Shown: positions 31,778 to 40,764 of the stretch, piece after piece
Position numbering within the stretch: position 1 is the stretch's first letter
Layout: each line of letters opens with the position of its first letter
Assembly (NCBI GenBank): GCA_002685255.1
Contig: NYWU01000010.1
Location: 124,001 to 188,000, forward strand
From: Idiomarinaceae bacterium
Lineage (GTDB): Bacteria > Pseudomonadota > Gammaproteobacteria > Enterobacterales > Alteromonadaceae
DNA length: 64,000 nucleotides
Direction: 5' to 3'
The notes under the pieces: generated by a model
Told to the model about the DNA's origin: nothing
Database searches by the model: none
Seen by the model: the letters and a program-made list of their open reading frames with translations, nothing else
Translations under genes and position numbers: made by a program

Positions 31778-32998
31778 TTAATTATTTAAAATAGGTTTTA
31801 AAACAGCTATTTCGCCATCAATTTTGGTCATTAATTTTAGGTCTAAAATATCTGCCATTAATGGATATATGTGAATATTTTCAAACCGATCGATAGTCAT
31901 CCCGTTTTTAAACGCTGGACCCACTGCAACAAATAAACCATCCATGTCACGATTGTTGTAATAACCGTGCCTGCCACCGTTGGAGCGCTCTTCGACAGGT
32001 CGAGTTGCGAAACTCACCGGTGCATCAGTTGAAAGCACGATGGCGGGCTTACGTGGGCCATCACTGACATGTAATTGTTTAAGCTTGTCATCGGTTTCAA
32101 CGCGATAGCCAAGGTCGCTATTGTTCTCTAGTTGTGTTCGAAGTGCCGCAATATCATCAGCGCTGGTGTCTTCGTTAGCATAAATGAGATAGCGTGTTTG
32201 CGAATTTACGGTGGTAAACTTCTCTTCGTCAATAGCTAGGTCATCTTCCTCGATCATGGCATCCACTTTAATCGGTGCCATACCGTGGTCTGAAACCACG
32301 ATTAAGTTGACTGAGCCTTCGGTTTCGTCCTGAATACGTTGCCAGAGCTGGCCTATCAGCTTATCGACGGCTTGAACCGCGCCTCTTGTCTGCTTCGAGT
32401 CAGGACCAAACTTATGACCCATTGAGTCAACGATAGAAAAGTAGCCGGTGATCATTCGAGGGCGACTTTGCTCAGGCAACTGCAACCATTGAATAATTTG
32501 GTCAACCCGCTGCTGGTTAGGCGTGAAATTGCTGTAGGGATAGTAATAAGTGGGCGTGCGTCCATTGATGCGCGCGCTGGATTCTGGCCAAAAGAAAGTC
32601 GCTGACTTAACGCCTTGAAACTCCGCTAAATTCCAAATCGGTAACGTATGCAGCCACGTACTGTCCTCAGTACCGTCAGCCATTTTGTAATGTTCTTTGC
32701 GTTCCGTATCGTAAAAATTATTATCAACAATACCGTGGTGTGATGGATATTGACCGGTAACTATCGAAAGGTGGTTTGGAAAGGTCTTGGATGGATAAAC
32801 AGGCATGAGCCCTTCAGCGCGAACACCTTGCTCAGCTAGATGATTCAGGTGCTCGGCGTGATGTTGCTCGATGTAGTTGTAACGAAAGCCATCAATAGAA
32901 ATGAGCACAATAGTCTGTTGTTCAGTTTTTGCGCTGGCTGACGTTGCAGCCAATAAACTACTACAAACCAACAGTAGTGAGGCAAGAAAACGTTGCAT
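31778..32998 (-). CDS. Exported nucleotide pyrophosphatase/phosphodiesterase (alkaline phosphatase superfamily)
   Basis: This 406-residue protein has a signal peptide (cut near ASA) and an NPP-type alkaline-phosphatase fold. ISIDGFRYNY gives the first metal aspartate, SKTFPNHLSIVTG the catalytic Thr, VSDHGMAPI the Asp-His metal pair, and RHGYYNNR the last metal His. NPP enzymes split phosphodiester or pyrophosphate bonds in nucleotides or phospholipids; the substrate here is unknown. It is probably periplasmic. An inverted pair AATTCGC/GCGAATT (31738-31779) spans its 3' end. It follows the pgs promoter region, and yjdM lies upstream of it on the same strand. Confidence 0.93.
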   Translation of the reverse strand: MQRFLASLLLVCSSLLAATSASAKTEQQTIVLISIDGFRYNYIEQHHAEHLNHLAEQGVRAEGLMPVYPSKTFPNHLSIVTGQYPSHHGIVDNNFYDTERKEHYKMADGTEDSTWLHTLPIWNLAEFQGVKSATFFWPESSARINGRTPTYYYPYSNFTPNQQRVDQIIQWLQLPEQSRPRMITGYFSIVDSMGHKFGPDSKQTRGAVQAVDKLIGQLWQRIQDETEGSVNLIVVSDHGMAPIKVDAMIEEDDLAIDEEKFTTVNSQTRYLIYANEDTSADDIAALRTQLENNSDLGYRVETDDKLKQLHVSDGPRKPAIVLSTDAPVSFATRPVEERSNGGRHGYYNNRDMDGLFVAVGPAFKNGMTIDRFENIHIYPLMADILDLKLMTKIDGEIAVLKPILNN

Positions 32999-33021
32999 GA
33001 CAGATTCCCTTATTCGGTTTA

Positions 33022-33357
33022 TTAGACCTTTTTAACAAACTCAGATTTCAGTTTCATTGCGCCTACACCGTCAATTTTACAATCAATATCATGATCGCCA
33101 TCGACTAAACGAATGTTTTTAACCTTGGTGCCGACCTTAACAACTAATGATGAACCTTTGACTTTAAGGTCTTTAATAACGGTGACGGTGTCGCCATCAT
33201 TAAGTTCATTGCCATTGGCATCACGAATCACTTTATTGTCTTCATTGCTCTCGTCATGCGGTGACCATTCGTGTCCGCACTCAGGGCAGACTAATACGTT
33301 ACCGTCTTCGTATGCGTATTCAGAAGCGCATTGTGGGCAAGCAGGCAATTGATCCAT
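33022..33357 (-). CDS. yjdM: Zinc ribbon protein YjdM (PhnA family)
   Basis: This 111-residue protein has an N-terminal zinc ribbon ([10 protein letters not shown] and CPECGHEW) followed by an SH3-like YjdM domain with [17 protein letters not shown] and [20 protein letters not shown]. coli YjdM was once called PhnA, but a phosphonoacetate hydrolase role is not supported for this family. The length is standard and the protein is cytosolic. It lies 23 bp upstream of the NPP gene and may be cotranscribed with it. Confidence 0.95.
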   Translation of the reverse strand: MDQLPACPQCASEYAYEDGNVLVCPECGHEWSPHDESNEDNKVIRDANGNELNDGDTVTVIKDLKVKGSSLVVKVGTKVKNIRLVDGDHDIDCKIDGVGAMKLKSEFVKKV

Positions 33358-33419
33358 CGAGAGACTCCATCTTTAAAAAGCGCTCAGTTTACCTGAGTTT
33401 GCTTAACAGAACATTTGAT

Positions 33420-34784
33420 TTAGACCAAAACCATGACAATTGCGGTCGTTACAAACGCTAGAATAATGTTTAGTACAACGCCTGTGCGGGCCATATCACG
33501 GATGCTGATGCGATTAGACGCAAATACAATTGAGTTAGGTGGCGTTGCTACGGGCATGCAAAATGCACAGCTGCAAGCAATTACCGCTGGAATCATGAGT
33601 ATCTCAATAGGCTGATTAATGGCCTGTGCGGTTGCTGCTAAAATGGGCATTAGAAGCGTTGCTGTGGCTGTGTTAGAGGTAAACTCGGTCATAAATGAAA
33701 CCGCCAGCGTGAGTACCAGTATCAACAACCACAGTGGCCATTCTCCTAATACCGTTAAAGACTCACCCATTAACGTGCCGAGACCACTTGCCATGACGCC
33801 TTTAGCGAGACAAATACCGCCCGCGAATAATAATAAAATACCCCATGGGATGTCTTTCGCTAGCGACCAATCGAGTAAGGTGGGTTGTTGCTTTTCTCCC
33901 GTTGGAATAATGAACATGGCCAGCGCGCCCGCTAAAGCGACAGTCGCATCGTTCAGTGCGGGTAGCCCCAACAGACCTGTCCAGCCGCCAAACGGGGTGG
34001 TGCGCATCACCCACAGTAATACCACGACACCAAACACAGTCAGCACGCGTCGCTCATAAGCTGACATTTTATCTTGTTGGGGTAATTGTAATGGCATGCT
34101 CAAATGAACGTTACGAGTGAGATACCAAGCCATTAATGGAATGCTGATAACCATCATGGGTATGCCAATACCTAGCCAACGCGTGAAGTCGAAGCCTTGC
34201 CCTGAGATATTTTCATATATTGAGGCAAATATAAGATTAGGTGGGGTGCCCACTAAGGTGGCAATGCCACCCACCGAGCCTGAATAGGCAAGACCTAATA
34301 ATAGGGCTTTTTGGAATGGCTTGTTGTCGGTGGCATCTGCAAGTGCCAATGCCACGGGGAGCAAAGCTAATACACTCGCGGTGTTAGAGATCCACATCGA
34401 AAGGAAGGCGGTTGCACACATAAATGCAACGACGATGCGACGGCCACTGTCGGGTCCAATGAGCGCAATTAATGACAGTGCGAGACGCTTATGTACACCG
34501 CTGGCTTCAATGGCTTTTGCCATCATGAACGCCGCCATGAATAGCAGAATAATGTTATCGCCTAAGGCTGTCGCCGCCTCTTTAGGGTCGAGAACACCAA
34601 TAACGGGTAGTAAAATAAAAGGTAGCAACGCTGTTATCGCCAGTGGAATACATTCAGAAACCCACCACCAAGCCACCCATATGACGATTGCTAGGGTCAG
34701 CGCCGCATCAAGCGGCATGTCTAAACTTCGTGTTACTATGACACTTAATAGGGCGGCAATAGGGCCGATAATTTTATGGGACAT
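33420..34784 (-). CDS. DASS/SLC13-family sodium-coupled anion transporter
   Basis: This 454-residue inner-membrane protein has about 11 hydrophobic segments. It carries the two SNT sodium/substrate motifs of the DASS family, SNTASVLALLP in the first half and TSNTATATLL in the second, plus GGIATLVGTPPN. Substrates in the family are di- and tricarboxylates or sulfate; which one cannot be told here. It is divergent from the ATP-grasp gene, and yjdM lies downstream on the same strand with a 62-bp gap. Confidence 0.92.
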   Translation of the reverse strand: MSHKIIGPIAALLSVIVTRSLDMPLDAALTLAIVIWVAWWWVSECIPLAITALLPFILLPVIGVLDPKEAATALGDNIILLFMAAFMMAKAIEASGVHKRLALSLIALIGPDSGRRIVVAFMCATAFLSMWISNTASVLALLPVALALADATDNKPFQKALLLGLAYSGSVGGIATLVGTPPNLIFASIYENISGQGFDFTRWLGIGIPMMVISIPLMAWYLTRNVHLSMPLQLPQQDKMSAYERRVLTVFGVVVLLWVMRTTPFGGWTGLLGLPALNDATVALAGALAMFIIPTGEKQQPTLLDWSLAKDIPWGILLLFAGGICLAKGVMASGLGTLMGESLTVLGEWPLWLLILVLTLAVSFMTEFTSNTATATLLMPILAATAQAINQPIEILMIPAVIACSCAFCMPVATPPNSIVFASNRISIRDMARTGVVLNIILAFVTTAIVMVLV

Positions 34785-34828
34785 GAGCGACCTGTAGACG
34801 TGTTCTTTTTATTGTAAGGAAGTGTAGC

Positions 34829-35728
34829 ATGCGCGATATCGTAATTTTGCACGAAAATGAAGAATGGTTGAAGCCTCTATACGAAGCGTTCAAAGAACGT
34901 GGTGTTACACCTAAAAGTTGGTTTTTAGATGAAGGTGTTGTGCCGTTTCACAATCAGCCCGACGATGCTGTTTACTACAATCGAATGAGTGCGTCGTCAC
35001 ATACGCGGGGACATCGCTTCGCCCCCGAGCTGACAAAATTGGTGTTAACTTGGTTAGAAAGCCAGAATCGTACCGTCGTGAATGGTTCGCAAGTATTAGC
35101 GCTAGAGGTGTGTAAACTTTCACAGTATGCCGCATTGCAACGTTCAGGCTTGTCGGTACCGCGCACTTTTGCAGCGGTGGGTAAAGCACAACTGGTGGAA
35201 GCTGCGAAGCAATTTAATGACTGGCCGTTAATCGTAAAGCCTAACCGCGGGGGGAAAGGGCTCGGCGTACAAAAGTTCAATCAGCTTGATGAGTTGGTTG
35301 CTTATATAGAGAGTGCCGACTACGAGGAGCCGCTTGATGGCACTTGGTTAGTGCAACAATATATCAAAGCGAAATCACCGGTTATTACGCGGGCTGAATT
35401 CGTCGGTCAGAAGTTCGTTTACGCGGTGCAGGTCAATACTGAACAAGGTTTCGAATTATGCCCAGCGGACGCCTGTGAGATTGCAGAAAAATTCAAAATT
35501 ACCACACGTTTTAATGAGCATTCGGTGATTCGTCAATTGGAAACGTTCCTACGCAGTAACGACATTGACGTAGCAGGCATTGAGTTTATTGAGAACAGTC
35601 AGGGTGAGCTCTTTGTTTATGATGTGAATACCAATACAAATTATAACCAAGATGCTGAGCAACGTGCGCACGTTGGCAAAACTGGCATGGGAGCGTTAGC
35701 GGACTATTTAATTGCGTTAGCTGGCTAG
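34829..35728 (+). CDS. RimK-like ATP-grasp ligase
   Basis: This 299-residue protein has an ATP-grasp fold: VKPNRGGKGLGVQKF forms the ATP-binding loop, WLVQQYIKAKSPVITRAEFVG the middle, and IEFIENSQGELFVYDVNTNTNYN holds the Mg-binding acidic and Asn residues. It resembles RimK/LysX-type alpha-L-glutamate ligases, which join carboxylates to amines. The acceptor is unknown. It stands alone, with a terminator hairpin after it. It lies about 3 kb from the poly-gamma-glutamate genes, but nothing shows they work together. Confidence 0.87.
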   Translation: MRDIVILHENEEWLKPLYEAFKERGVTPKSWFLDEGVVPFHNQPDDAVYYNRMSASSHTRGHRFAPELTKLVLTWLESQNRTVVNGSQVLALEVCKLSQYAALQRSGLSVPRTFAAVGKAQLVEAAKQFNDWPLIVKPNRGGKGLGVQKFNQLDELVAYIESADYEEPLDGTWLVQQYIKAKSPVITRAEFVGQKFVYAVQVNTEQGFELCPADACEIAEKFKITTRFNEHSVIRQLETFLRSNDIDVAGIEFIENSQGELFVYDVNTNTNYNQDAEQRAHVGKTGMGALADYLIALAG

Positions 35729-35757
35729 AAAAAGGACCGAGCTCTGGATGAGCTCGG
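35729..35757 (-). terminator. Terminator between the ATP-grasp and receptor genes
   Basis: An 8-bp stem, CCGAGCTC (35737-35744) and GAGCTCGG (35750-35757), has a 5-base loop. On the minus strand it is followed a few bases later by TTTTT, so it best fits termination of the receptor transcript. It may also stop the convergent ATP-grasp transcript. Confidence 0.65.
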
Positions 35758-35774
35758 CCGCTTGTACTTTACCA

Positions 35775-37907
35775 CTAAAATTTATAGTCGATACCCATCC
35801 AAACGGTCTGTGGTTTGTTTGGGCGCGCACCATCAGGTGTACGTGCAACAATCGCTTGCTGGTCGAAGATATTTTCGACTTTTACATATACCGATGTTTG
35901 CGTGTTAAGTTCGTAGCGGCTGACTGCATCGGTAACGAATAGAGATTCTGTCTCATCAAACGCCGCAGTGCTGTTGTTACAACCTACGCTGACACACATT
36001 GAGTCAATATATTTAAAGTTGAGGTAGTTAATCCAGCCGGCATTGTTATCAAGGCTAATGCGGACGTTTGCGGTGTGCTCTGGAATATCGTTTAAGCGAT
36101 CGCCGTCCATAAGACCCGACACTGCATTATCTTTACTAATCTCACCTTGAGTATAGGTGTAAGCAATATCAACTGGGATCAAAAAATTGCCAGCAGCAAA
36201 AGTATGTTGCGCTTGGAACTCTAAACCTTGCACAACTGATTCGCCAAGTACATAAGTACCGGATTCAGCACCGTTATCACATGGTGTGGCGATAGAGCAC
36301 AACTGGGTGGTATCGCTAAAGTCGCTATAGAACGCAATAGCTTCAACAAACGTATTTTGTTCTTGATAGCGTAGACCGGCTTCGTAGTTGATACTCGTTT
36401 CTGGCTCTTGGTTTTCTGTTGCACCGCCACCGAGTGGTGAAAAGCCTTTATGGACTCCGGCAAGCACCTGCCATGCGTTGCTTAAGTCGTAGGTAAACGA
36501 TGCACCAGGTAGCCACTCATCGCTTGAGTTAGAACGGAATGCTGGTGCGGTAGTACGTGCAGCTTCACTGAACTGATTACGGAATGACGATACATCTTCA
36601 TAGCGCAAGGCTAAATTAACTTTTAGCGCTTGGTTTACTTGCCAGCTATCGGTTATCCAGAGGCTAGTTGCATCGGCACCCTCGATACGGTTATTGCTAC
36701 CTGAAGGACTGACCGTGGATTGATAGACTAAGCTGCCGTTGATTTGGTCAAAGATCTCCACGGGTTGAAAGCGATCCATTTCATCCGTGTGGTCGCGCCC
36801 ACCGACTTCAAGTGCATGCGCGCCAAGTTGCCACTGTGCATTGAGCTCAATACCATAGCTTTCATAAGCGCGGTTATTATGTTTGTATTCAAGGCCGAGG
36901 GCATCTTCGGTACCGTCAAGAATGCCTTGTGCTAGCATGTCGCCTTGGTTCGCTGCACTCACATACGACCCACCACCGTTGAGCTTAAACCAGTCACGTT
37001 TGAATTCGTTACGATATGCGACAGCATTGAGCGTAACATCACTGTTTACATCAAAGCCGTAAGCCAAGCTAAAGCCTTTATGGCTGTTGTCCATTTGGTC
37101 AATCGATGAGATGCCGTAACGACGGTTTGGTGTATCAACGAAATCGGCATCGGTTAAGCCAAGGTAGGTCTCATTAGAAATTTCCTCTGAGTACTGCGCC
37201 TTGAAAAGCAGGTGGTGTGGTCCTTGATCAAAGCTCAGCTTTGCGGTGTAGTCTTGAATATCATAGCCGCTGTCGCGATGACTGCGATCAATGGCTTTAA
37301 AACCGTTACTCTCGCGTTGCACTGTCTCAAGTAAGAAGCCCCAAGCGCCTTGCGTTCCGCCGACGTAAGCATGAATATCGTTACTGCTGAACTCACCCCA
37401 TTGTGCTAAAACTTGACCTGAAACAGACTGCTCAGGAATGGGGGTCGATACCAGGTTAAGCACGCCGCCCGTTGTTTGAGGGCCGTAACGCAGTAACGGT
37501 GCCCCTTTCAGTACTTCAACAGAGGCCATGCGCATGGTGGTTGGGAAATAATACGCTGCTGGGTTTGAATAAGGTGCTGGTGCCATCATCACACCATCTT
37601 CTAATAGCGTGACTTTGCTTACCCGACCTGCATTTGCCGCCCGAATACCGATGTTTGGACGTAAACCAAAGCCGTCTTCCTCCAACACGTAAACGCCCGG
37701 AAGGGTTTTCATCAACTGGTTGATATCGGTGGGTACTTCAACGCGCATTTGTTCTTCATCTATCACGGCTGATGAGCCTGCGATCTGACGCGCCTGTTCG
37801 GTTGATCCAATGATTTTAATTGTTTCGATTTCGGTATTCTCTTCCGCCATTATCAGCGGGCTACTTAGCAAGCTTGCGATAGCTAATGCAATCGGGGCTT
37901 TTTTCAT
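35775..37907 (-). CDS. FecA-like TonB-dependent receptor
   Basis: This 710-residue outer-membrane receptor has a signal peptide (MKKAPIALAIASLLSS, cut after IMA), a TonB-box-like IETIKIIGST, a plug domain and a barrel ending in GIDYKF. The plug stretch IGIRAANAGRVSKVTLLEDG, then RYGPQTTGGVLNLV, closely follows E. coli FecA, the ferric dicitrate receptor. It lacks the N-terminal signalling extension of FecA, and no fecIR pair is nearby. The start at 37907 is chosen over 37922 because GGAG lies seven bases upstream. A Fur-type box lies 47 bp before it, so iron-repressed ferric chelate uptake is likely. Confidence 0.92.
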   Translation of the reverse strand: MKKAPIALAIASLLSSPLIMAEENTEIETIKIIGSTEQARQIAGSSAVIDEEQMRVEVPTDINQLMKTLPGVYVLEEDGFGLRPNIGIRAANAGRVSKVTLLEDGVMMAPAPYSNPAAYYFPTTMRMASVEVLKGAPLLRYGPQTTGGVLNLVSTPIPEQSVSGQVLAQWGEFSSNDIHAYVGGTQGAWGFLLETVQRESNGFKAIDRSHRDSGYDIQDYTAKLSFDQGPHHLLFKAQYSEEISNETYLGLTDADFVDTPNRRYGISSIDQMDNSHKGFSLAYGFDVNSDVTLNAVAYRNEFKRDWFKLNGGGSYVSAANQGDMLAQGILDGTEDALGLEYKHNNRAYESYGIELNAQWQLGAHALEVGGRDHTDEMDRFQPVEIFDQINGSLVYQSTVSPSGSNNRIEGADATSLWITDSWQVNQALKVNLALRYEDVSSFRNQFSEAARTTAPAFRSNSSDEWLPGASFTYDLSNAWQVLAGVHKGFSPLGGGATENQEPETSINYEAGLRYQEQNTFVEAIAFYSDFSDTTQLCSIATPCDNGAESGTYVLGESVVQGLEFQAQHTFAAGNFLIPVDIAYTYTQGEISKDNAVSGLMDGDRLNDIPEHTANVRISLDNNAGWINYLNFKYIDSMCVSVGCNNSTAAFDETESLFVTDAVSRYELNTQTSVYVKVENIFDQQAIVARTPDGARPNKPQTVWMGIDYKF

Positions 37908-37953
37908 TGTATATCTCCACACGTTATTTTGATGCGGCAGATAGTAATTAAAA

Positions 37954-37968
37954 TGCGAATAATTCGCA
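37954..37968. promoter_or_regulatory. Fur-type box upstream of the FecA-like receptor
   Basis: TGCGAAT-A-ATTCGCA is a perfect 7-1-7 inverted repeat, the layout of Fur sites (typical TGATAAT-n-ATTATCA or TGAGAAT-n-ATTCTCA). It departs from the usual bases at one symmetric pair or two. It lies 47 bp before the receptor start and 117 bp before the plus-strand lipoprotein start, in an AT-rich region. Confidence 0.6.
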
Positions 37969-38084
37969 ATTAAAAATTAAGAATTTATTAATTATTTATT
38001 TAGCAAAGGTGTAACTAATGTAAACACGTAGTTAAGTGCTTGAGCTTTTGACCTAGCGAGGTATGCTGAGAATCAGAGGTTTAT

Positions 38085-39038
38085 ATGAATTTTATTGGAT
38101 TGATTATGTTTCGGTTTGCAGTCGTTATTTTTCTGACTAGTGTCATTGTCGCGGGGTGCTCGTCTTCTTCGCAACGAGATATGAGCCAAGAGCAGGTGTT
38201 CATTTGTGGCGCTTATACGGTGTATACCGAGTGGCAGAATGAGCAACTTAAAGTACGTTTTGGAGACCGCCAAGACACACTAAAGCAACAACCCGTGGCA
38301 TCGGGCGCTAAATTTGTTTCTGATGATGGTGAAAGTAGCTTCTGGAACAAAGGTAATATGGCCACATTTATCTGGCGGGGCGAGTCACTTCCAGAGTGTC
38401 GAGCTGCTGACTCTCTCCCCAAAGCGTTCTCAGCATCGGGTAATGAGCCATTTTGGGCGTTATCGCTTAATGGAAAGCAGGCTGAGGTAAGCACACCAGA
38501 GAAGGAGTGGATTGCCACGGTTGCATCTGTTGAACCCGTAAATGAAGGTTCCGATAGGCCGAGTTGGCGGTTGTCTACGGCGAACGGCGACCAAATAGAT
38601 ATTCGTTCCGAGGTATGTCGGGATACGATGAGTGGAATGGTGTACCCCTTTTCGGTGAGTTACTCGGGACAATTAAATGTGACAGGGTGTGGCGGTGAAA
38701 CGCTGGACTTGGTGCAAGGCCCTAAGTGGATTCTGACCGAGACTAATGCATCAATGACGCCTTCATCTAATATGTATATTCAGTTCTTAGCCGATGGCAA
38801 GCTCGTGGGCTCGGACGGGTGTAACCGTCGTTTCGGACAGTATCAGTTTGGCAGCGAAATGGTGCACTTGAAGTGGGTAGGGAGTACACGTCGTGCATGT
38901 TCGGAAACCATTATGCAGGACGCAAAAACATTTGCCGAAGCGGTTAACAATGTCCGCACCATTGGCTTTGATCAGAATCGGCTCGTAATAGAAAGTCGCA
39001 ACGGAACCCAATTAAAACTAAAAAATGAAAAACTCTAG
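38085..39038 (+). CDS. Lipoprotein with MliC-like, COG3650-like and META domains
   Basis: This 317-residue lipoprotein has a lipobox VAGC (Cys at about 25), predicting a mature membrane-anchored protein. The first part (about 38-107) fits an MliC-type C-lysozyme inhibitor: FICGAYTVYTEW, ASGAKFVSDDGE, SSFWNKGNMATF. The next (about 110-205) begins FSASGNEPFWALSLNG as in COG3650 proteins. The last (about 210-317) is a META/HslJ domain with GSDGCNRRFGQYQ. AGAGG before the ATG supports this start. It precedes nsrR with an 8-bp gap. Roles in envelope stress or lysozyme resistance are inferred from the domains. Confidence 0.83.
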   Translation: MNFIGLIMFRFAVVIFLTSVIVAGCSSSSQRDMSQEQVFICGAYTVYTEWQNEQLKVRFGDRQDTLKQQPVASGAKFVSDDGESSFWNKGNMATFIWRGESLPECRAADSLPKAFSASGNEPFWALSLNGKQAEVSTPEKEWIATVASVEPVNEGSDRPSWRLSTANGDQIDIRSEVCRDTMSGMVYPFSVSYSGQLNVTGCGGETLDLVQGPKWILTETNASMTPSSNMYIQFLADGKLVGSDGCNRRFGQYQFGSEMVHLKWVGSTRRACSETIMQDAKTFAEAVNNVRTIGFDQNRLVIESRNGTQLKLKNEKL

Positions 39039-39046
39039 GAAGCCGC

Positions 39047-39478
39047 GTGCAATTAAAGAAATATACAGATTATGGACTCAGAGTACTCATTTACCTTGCT
39101 GCATCTGAGCAAGATAAAAGAGCCACGATTAGTGATTTGAGCGAGGTGTTTTCGGTACCTAAAAACCATTTAAATAAGGTCGTTCATCATCTGGGAAAAC
39201 TTGGGCTCATTAAGACTTGGCGCGGAAAAGGGGGCGGTTTTTCTCTTGCTACTGACGCGAACCGAATGCGTCTTGATAGCGTCATCCGCCAGCTAGAAGG
39301 TGATGAAGAGTGGATTGATTGTTTAAACCCAAGGTGTAAGATTTATCCAGTATGTGATTTAAAAGGTATTATTCACGCAGGTAAAGAGCAGTTTTATAGT
39401 TACCTTGCTAAATACACCATTGCTTCTCTGGTTGAGCGACCAGAGGAAATTCAAGTGCATTGGCACATAAATACTTAG
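39047..39478 (+). CDS. nsrR: NsrR-type Rrf2 family regulator (Fe-S nitric oxide sensor)
   Basis: This 143-residue Rrf2 regulator begins MQLKKYTDYGLRVLIYLA, close to E. coli NsrR, and has the helix-turn-helix region VPKNHLNKVVHHLGKLGLI followed by the GKGGGFSL wing. Three cysteines in CLNPRCKIYPVC have the C-x4-C-x5-C spacing of the NsrR cluster site, which loses repression when it meets nitric oxide. The start is GTG with AGGA upstream. A matching operator lies in front of nnrS, 36 kb away. It sits between the lipoprotein gene (8-bp gap) and an amidohydrolase gene (10-bp gap), an uncommon context. Confidence 0.92.
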   Translation: MQLKKYTDYGLRVLIYLAASEQDKRATISDLSEVFSVPKNHLNKVVHHLGKLGLIKTWRGKGGGFSLATDANRMRLDSVIRQLEGDEEWIDCLNPRCKIYPVCDLKGIIHAGKEQFYSYLAKYTIASLVERPEEIQVHWHINT

Positions 39479-39488
39479 GAGTTGAATA

Positions 39489-40754
39489 ATGAATCATAAA
39501 ATAGCTCTTAGTTTGGTGTTAGCGGTCTGTAGTTCTGCTGCTCATGCAGATGGCTGGTTACATTGCGGAAACGTATTTGATAGTGAACGTGGCGAGTTAG
39601 TGGGTGAGCGCTATATTCAGTTTAATAACGATAAAATTGTGAGTGTCACTTCTGACAAGCCGGCATCAGACGTTGTCGATTTGAGTGATAAAACCTGTCT
39701 TCCAGGGTTAACCGACTTACATGTTCATTTAGATGGTCAATCAGGCCCTGGCGCCTATTTAAATCGTTTTACCGAGGGGCCTGCCGATCTGGCTTATACC
39801 GCCCAAAATTACGGCATGAAGACCTTGCTCGCCGGTTTTACTACGGTACGTAATCCCGGTGATTCTTTTAATGTGACTCTGGCTTTGCGCGATGCGATTA
39901 AGGCAGGCAAAGTTCATGGGCCGCGTATATATAGTGCAGGTAAGTCGCTTGCCACAACGGGGGGACATGCGGATCCTACCAATGGTGTTCGACCTGATTT
40001 AATGGGTGAGCCGGGGCCGAAACAAGGCGTTGTGAATAGCCCCGCCGATGTTAAAGAAGCAATTCGTCAACATTATAAAGATGGCGCTGACTTTATAAAA
40101 ATCACGGCTACCGGAGGCGTGTTAAGCATGGCTTCAAGTGGTGAGAATCCTCAATTTACTGATGAAGAGCTTGAAGCGTTGGTCGCTATTGCGGATGACT
40201 ATAACTTCCATATCGCTGCGCATGCACATGGCAAGAGCGGTATGTTACGGGCGGTGAACGCGGGTATCGATACTATTGAGCACGGCACTTATATGGATGA
40301 TGAGGTGATCGCGGCGATGAAGGCCAATGGAACGTACTTAGTGCCTACGATTATGGCGGGTAAGTTCGTTGCTGAAAAGGCTAAGATCGACGGCTACTTC
40401 CCTGCTGTTGTTAAACCGAAAGCTTTGGCTATTGGTCCAAAAATTCAAGATACCTTTGCTACGGCTTATAAAGCTGGCGTGAAAATTGGATTCGGCACTG
40501 ATAGTGGTGTTTCTGCTCACGGCGATAATGCGAAAGAGTTTGAATACATGGTTGAGGCGGGTATGCCTGCCGAAGAGGCTATTCAAGCGGCAACGATAGC
40601 TGCCTCAGATATCCTAAGAGATCCGCGTTTAGGTCGTATTAAAAGCGGTTCATACGCAGATGTCATTGCAGTCGATGGTAATCCACTTGAGGATATCACC
40701 GAACTGCAGCGTGTGACCTTTGTTATGAAAAATGGACAAATTCACAAGCAATAA
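39489..40754 (+). CDS. Exported metal-dependent amidohydrolase
   Basis: This 421-residue protein has a signal peptide (cut after AHA) and an amidohydrolase barrel. Metal residues are visible: TDLHVHL (HxH), [10 protein letters not shown] (the bridging-lysine strand), HIAAHAHG and [13 protein letters not shown] (histidines), and [11 protein letters not shown] (aspartate). It resembles imidazolonepropionase-like and Xaa-Pro dipeptidase-like exported hydrolases that act on acylated or dipeptide substrates; the substrate is unknown. It is probably in one operon with the lipoprotein and nsrR genes. An inverted repeat follows the stop codon. Confidence 0.9.
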   Translation: MNHKIALSLVLAVCSSAAHADGWLHCGNVFDSERGELVGERYIQFNNDKIVSVTSDKPASDVVDLSDKTCLPGLTDLHVHLDGQSGPGAYLNRFTEGPADLAYTAQNYGMKTLLAGFTTVRNPGDSFNVTLALRDAIKAGKVHGPRIYSAGKSLATTGGHADPTNGVRPDLMGEPGPKQGVVNSPADVKEAIRQHYKDGADFIKITATGGVLSMASSGENPQFTDEELEALVAIADDYNFHIAAHAHGKSGMLRAVNAGIDTIEHGTYMDDEVIAAMKANGTYLVPTIMAGKFVAEKAKIDGYFPAVVKPKALAIGPKIQDTFATAYKAGVKIGFGTDSGVSAHGDNAKEFEYMVEAGMPAEEAIQAATIAASDILRDPRLGRIKSGSYADVIAVDGNPLEDITELQRVTFVMKNGQIHKQ

Positions 40755-40764
40755 TGAGCAGTAA

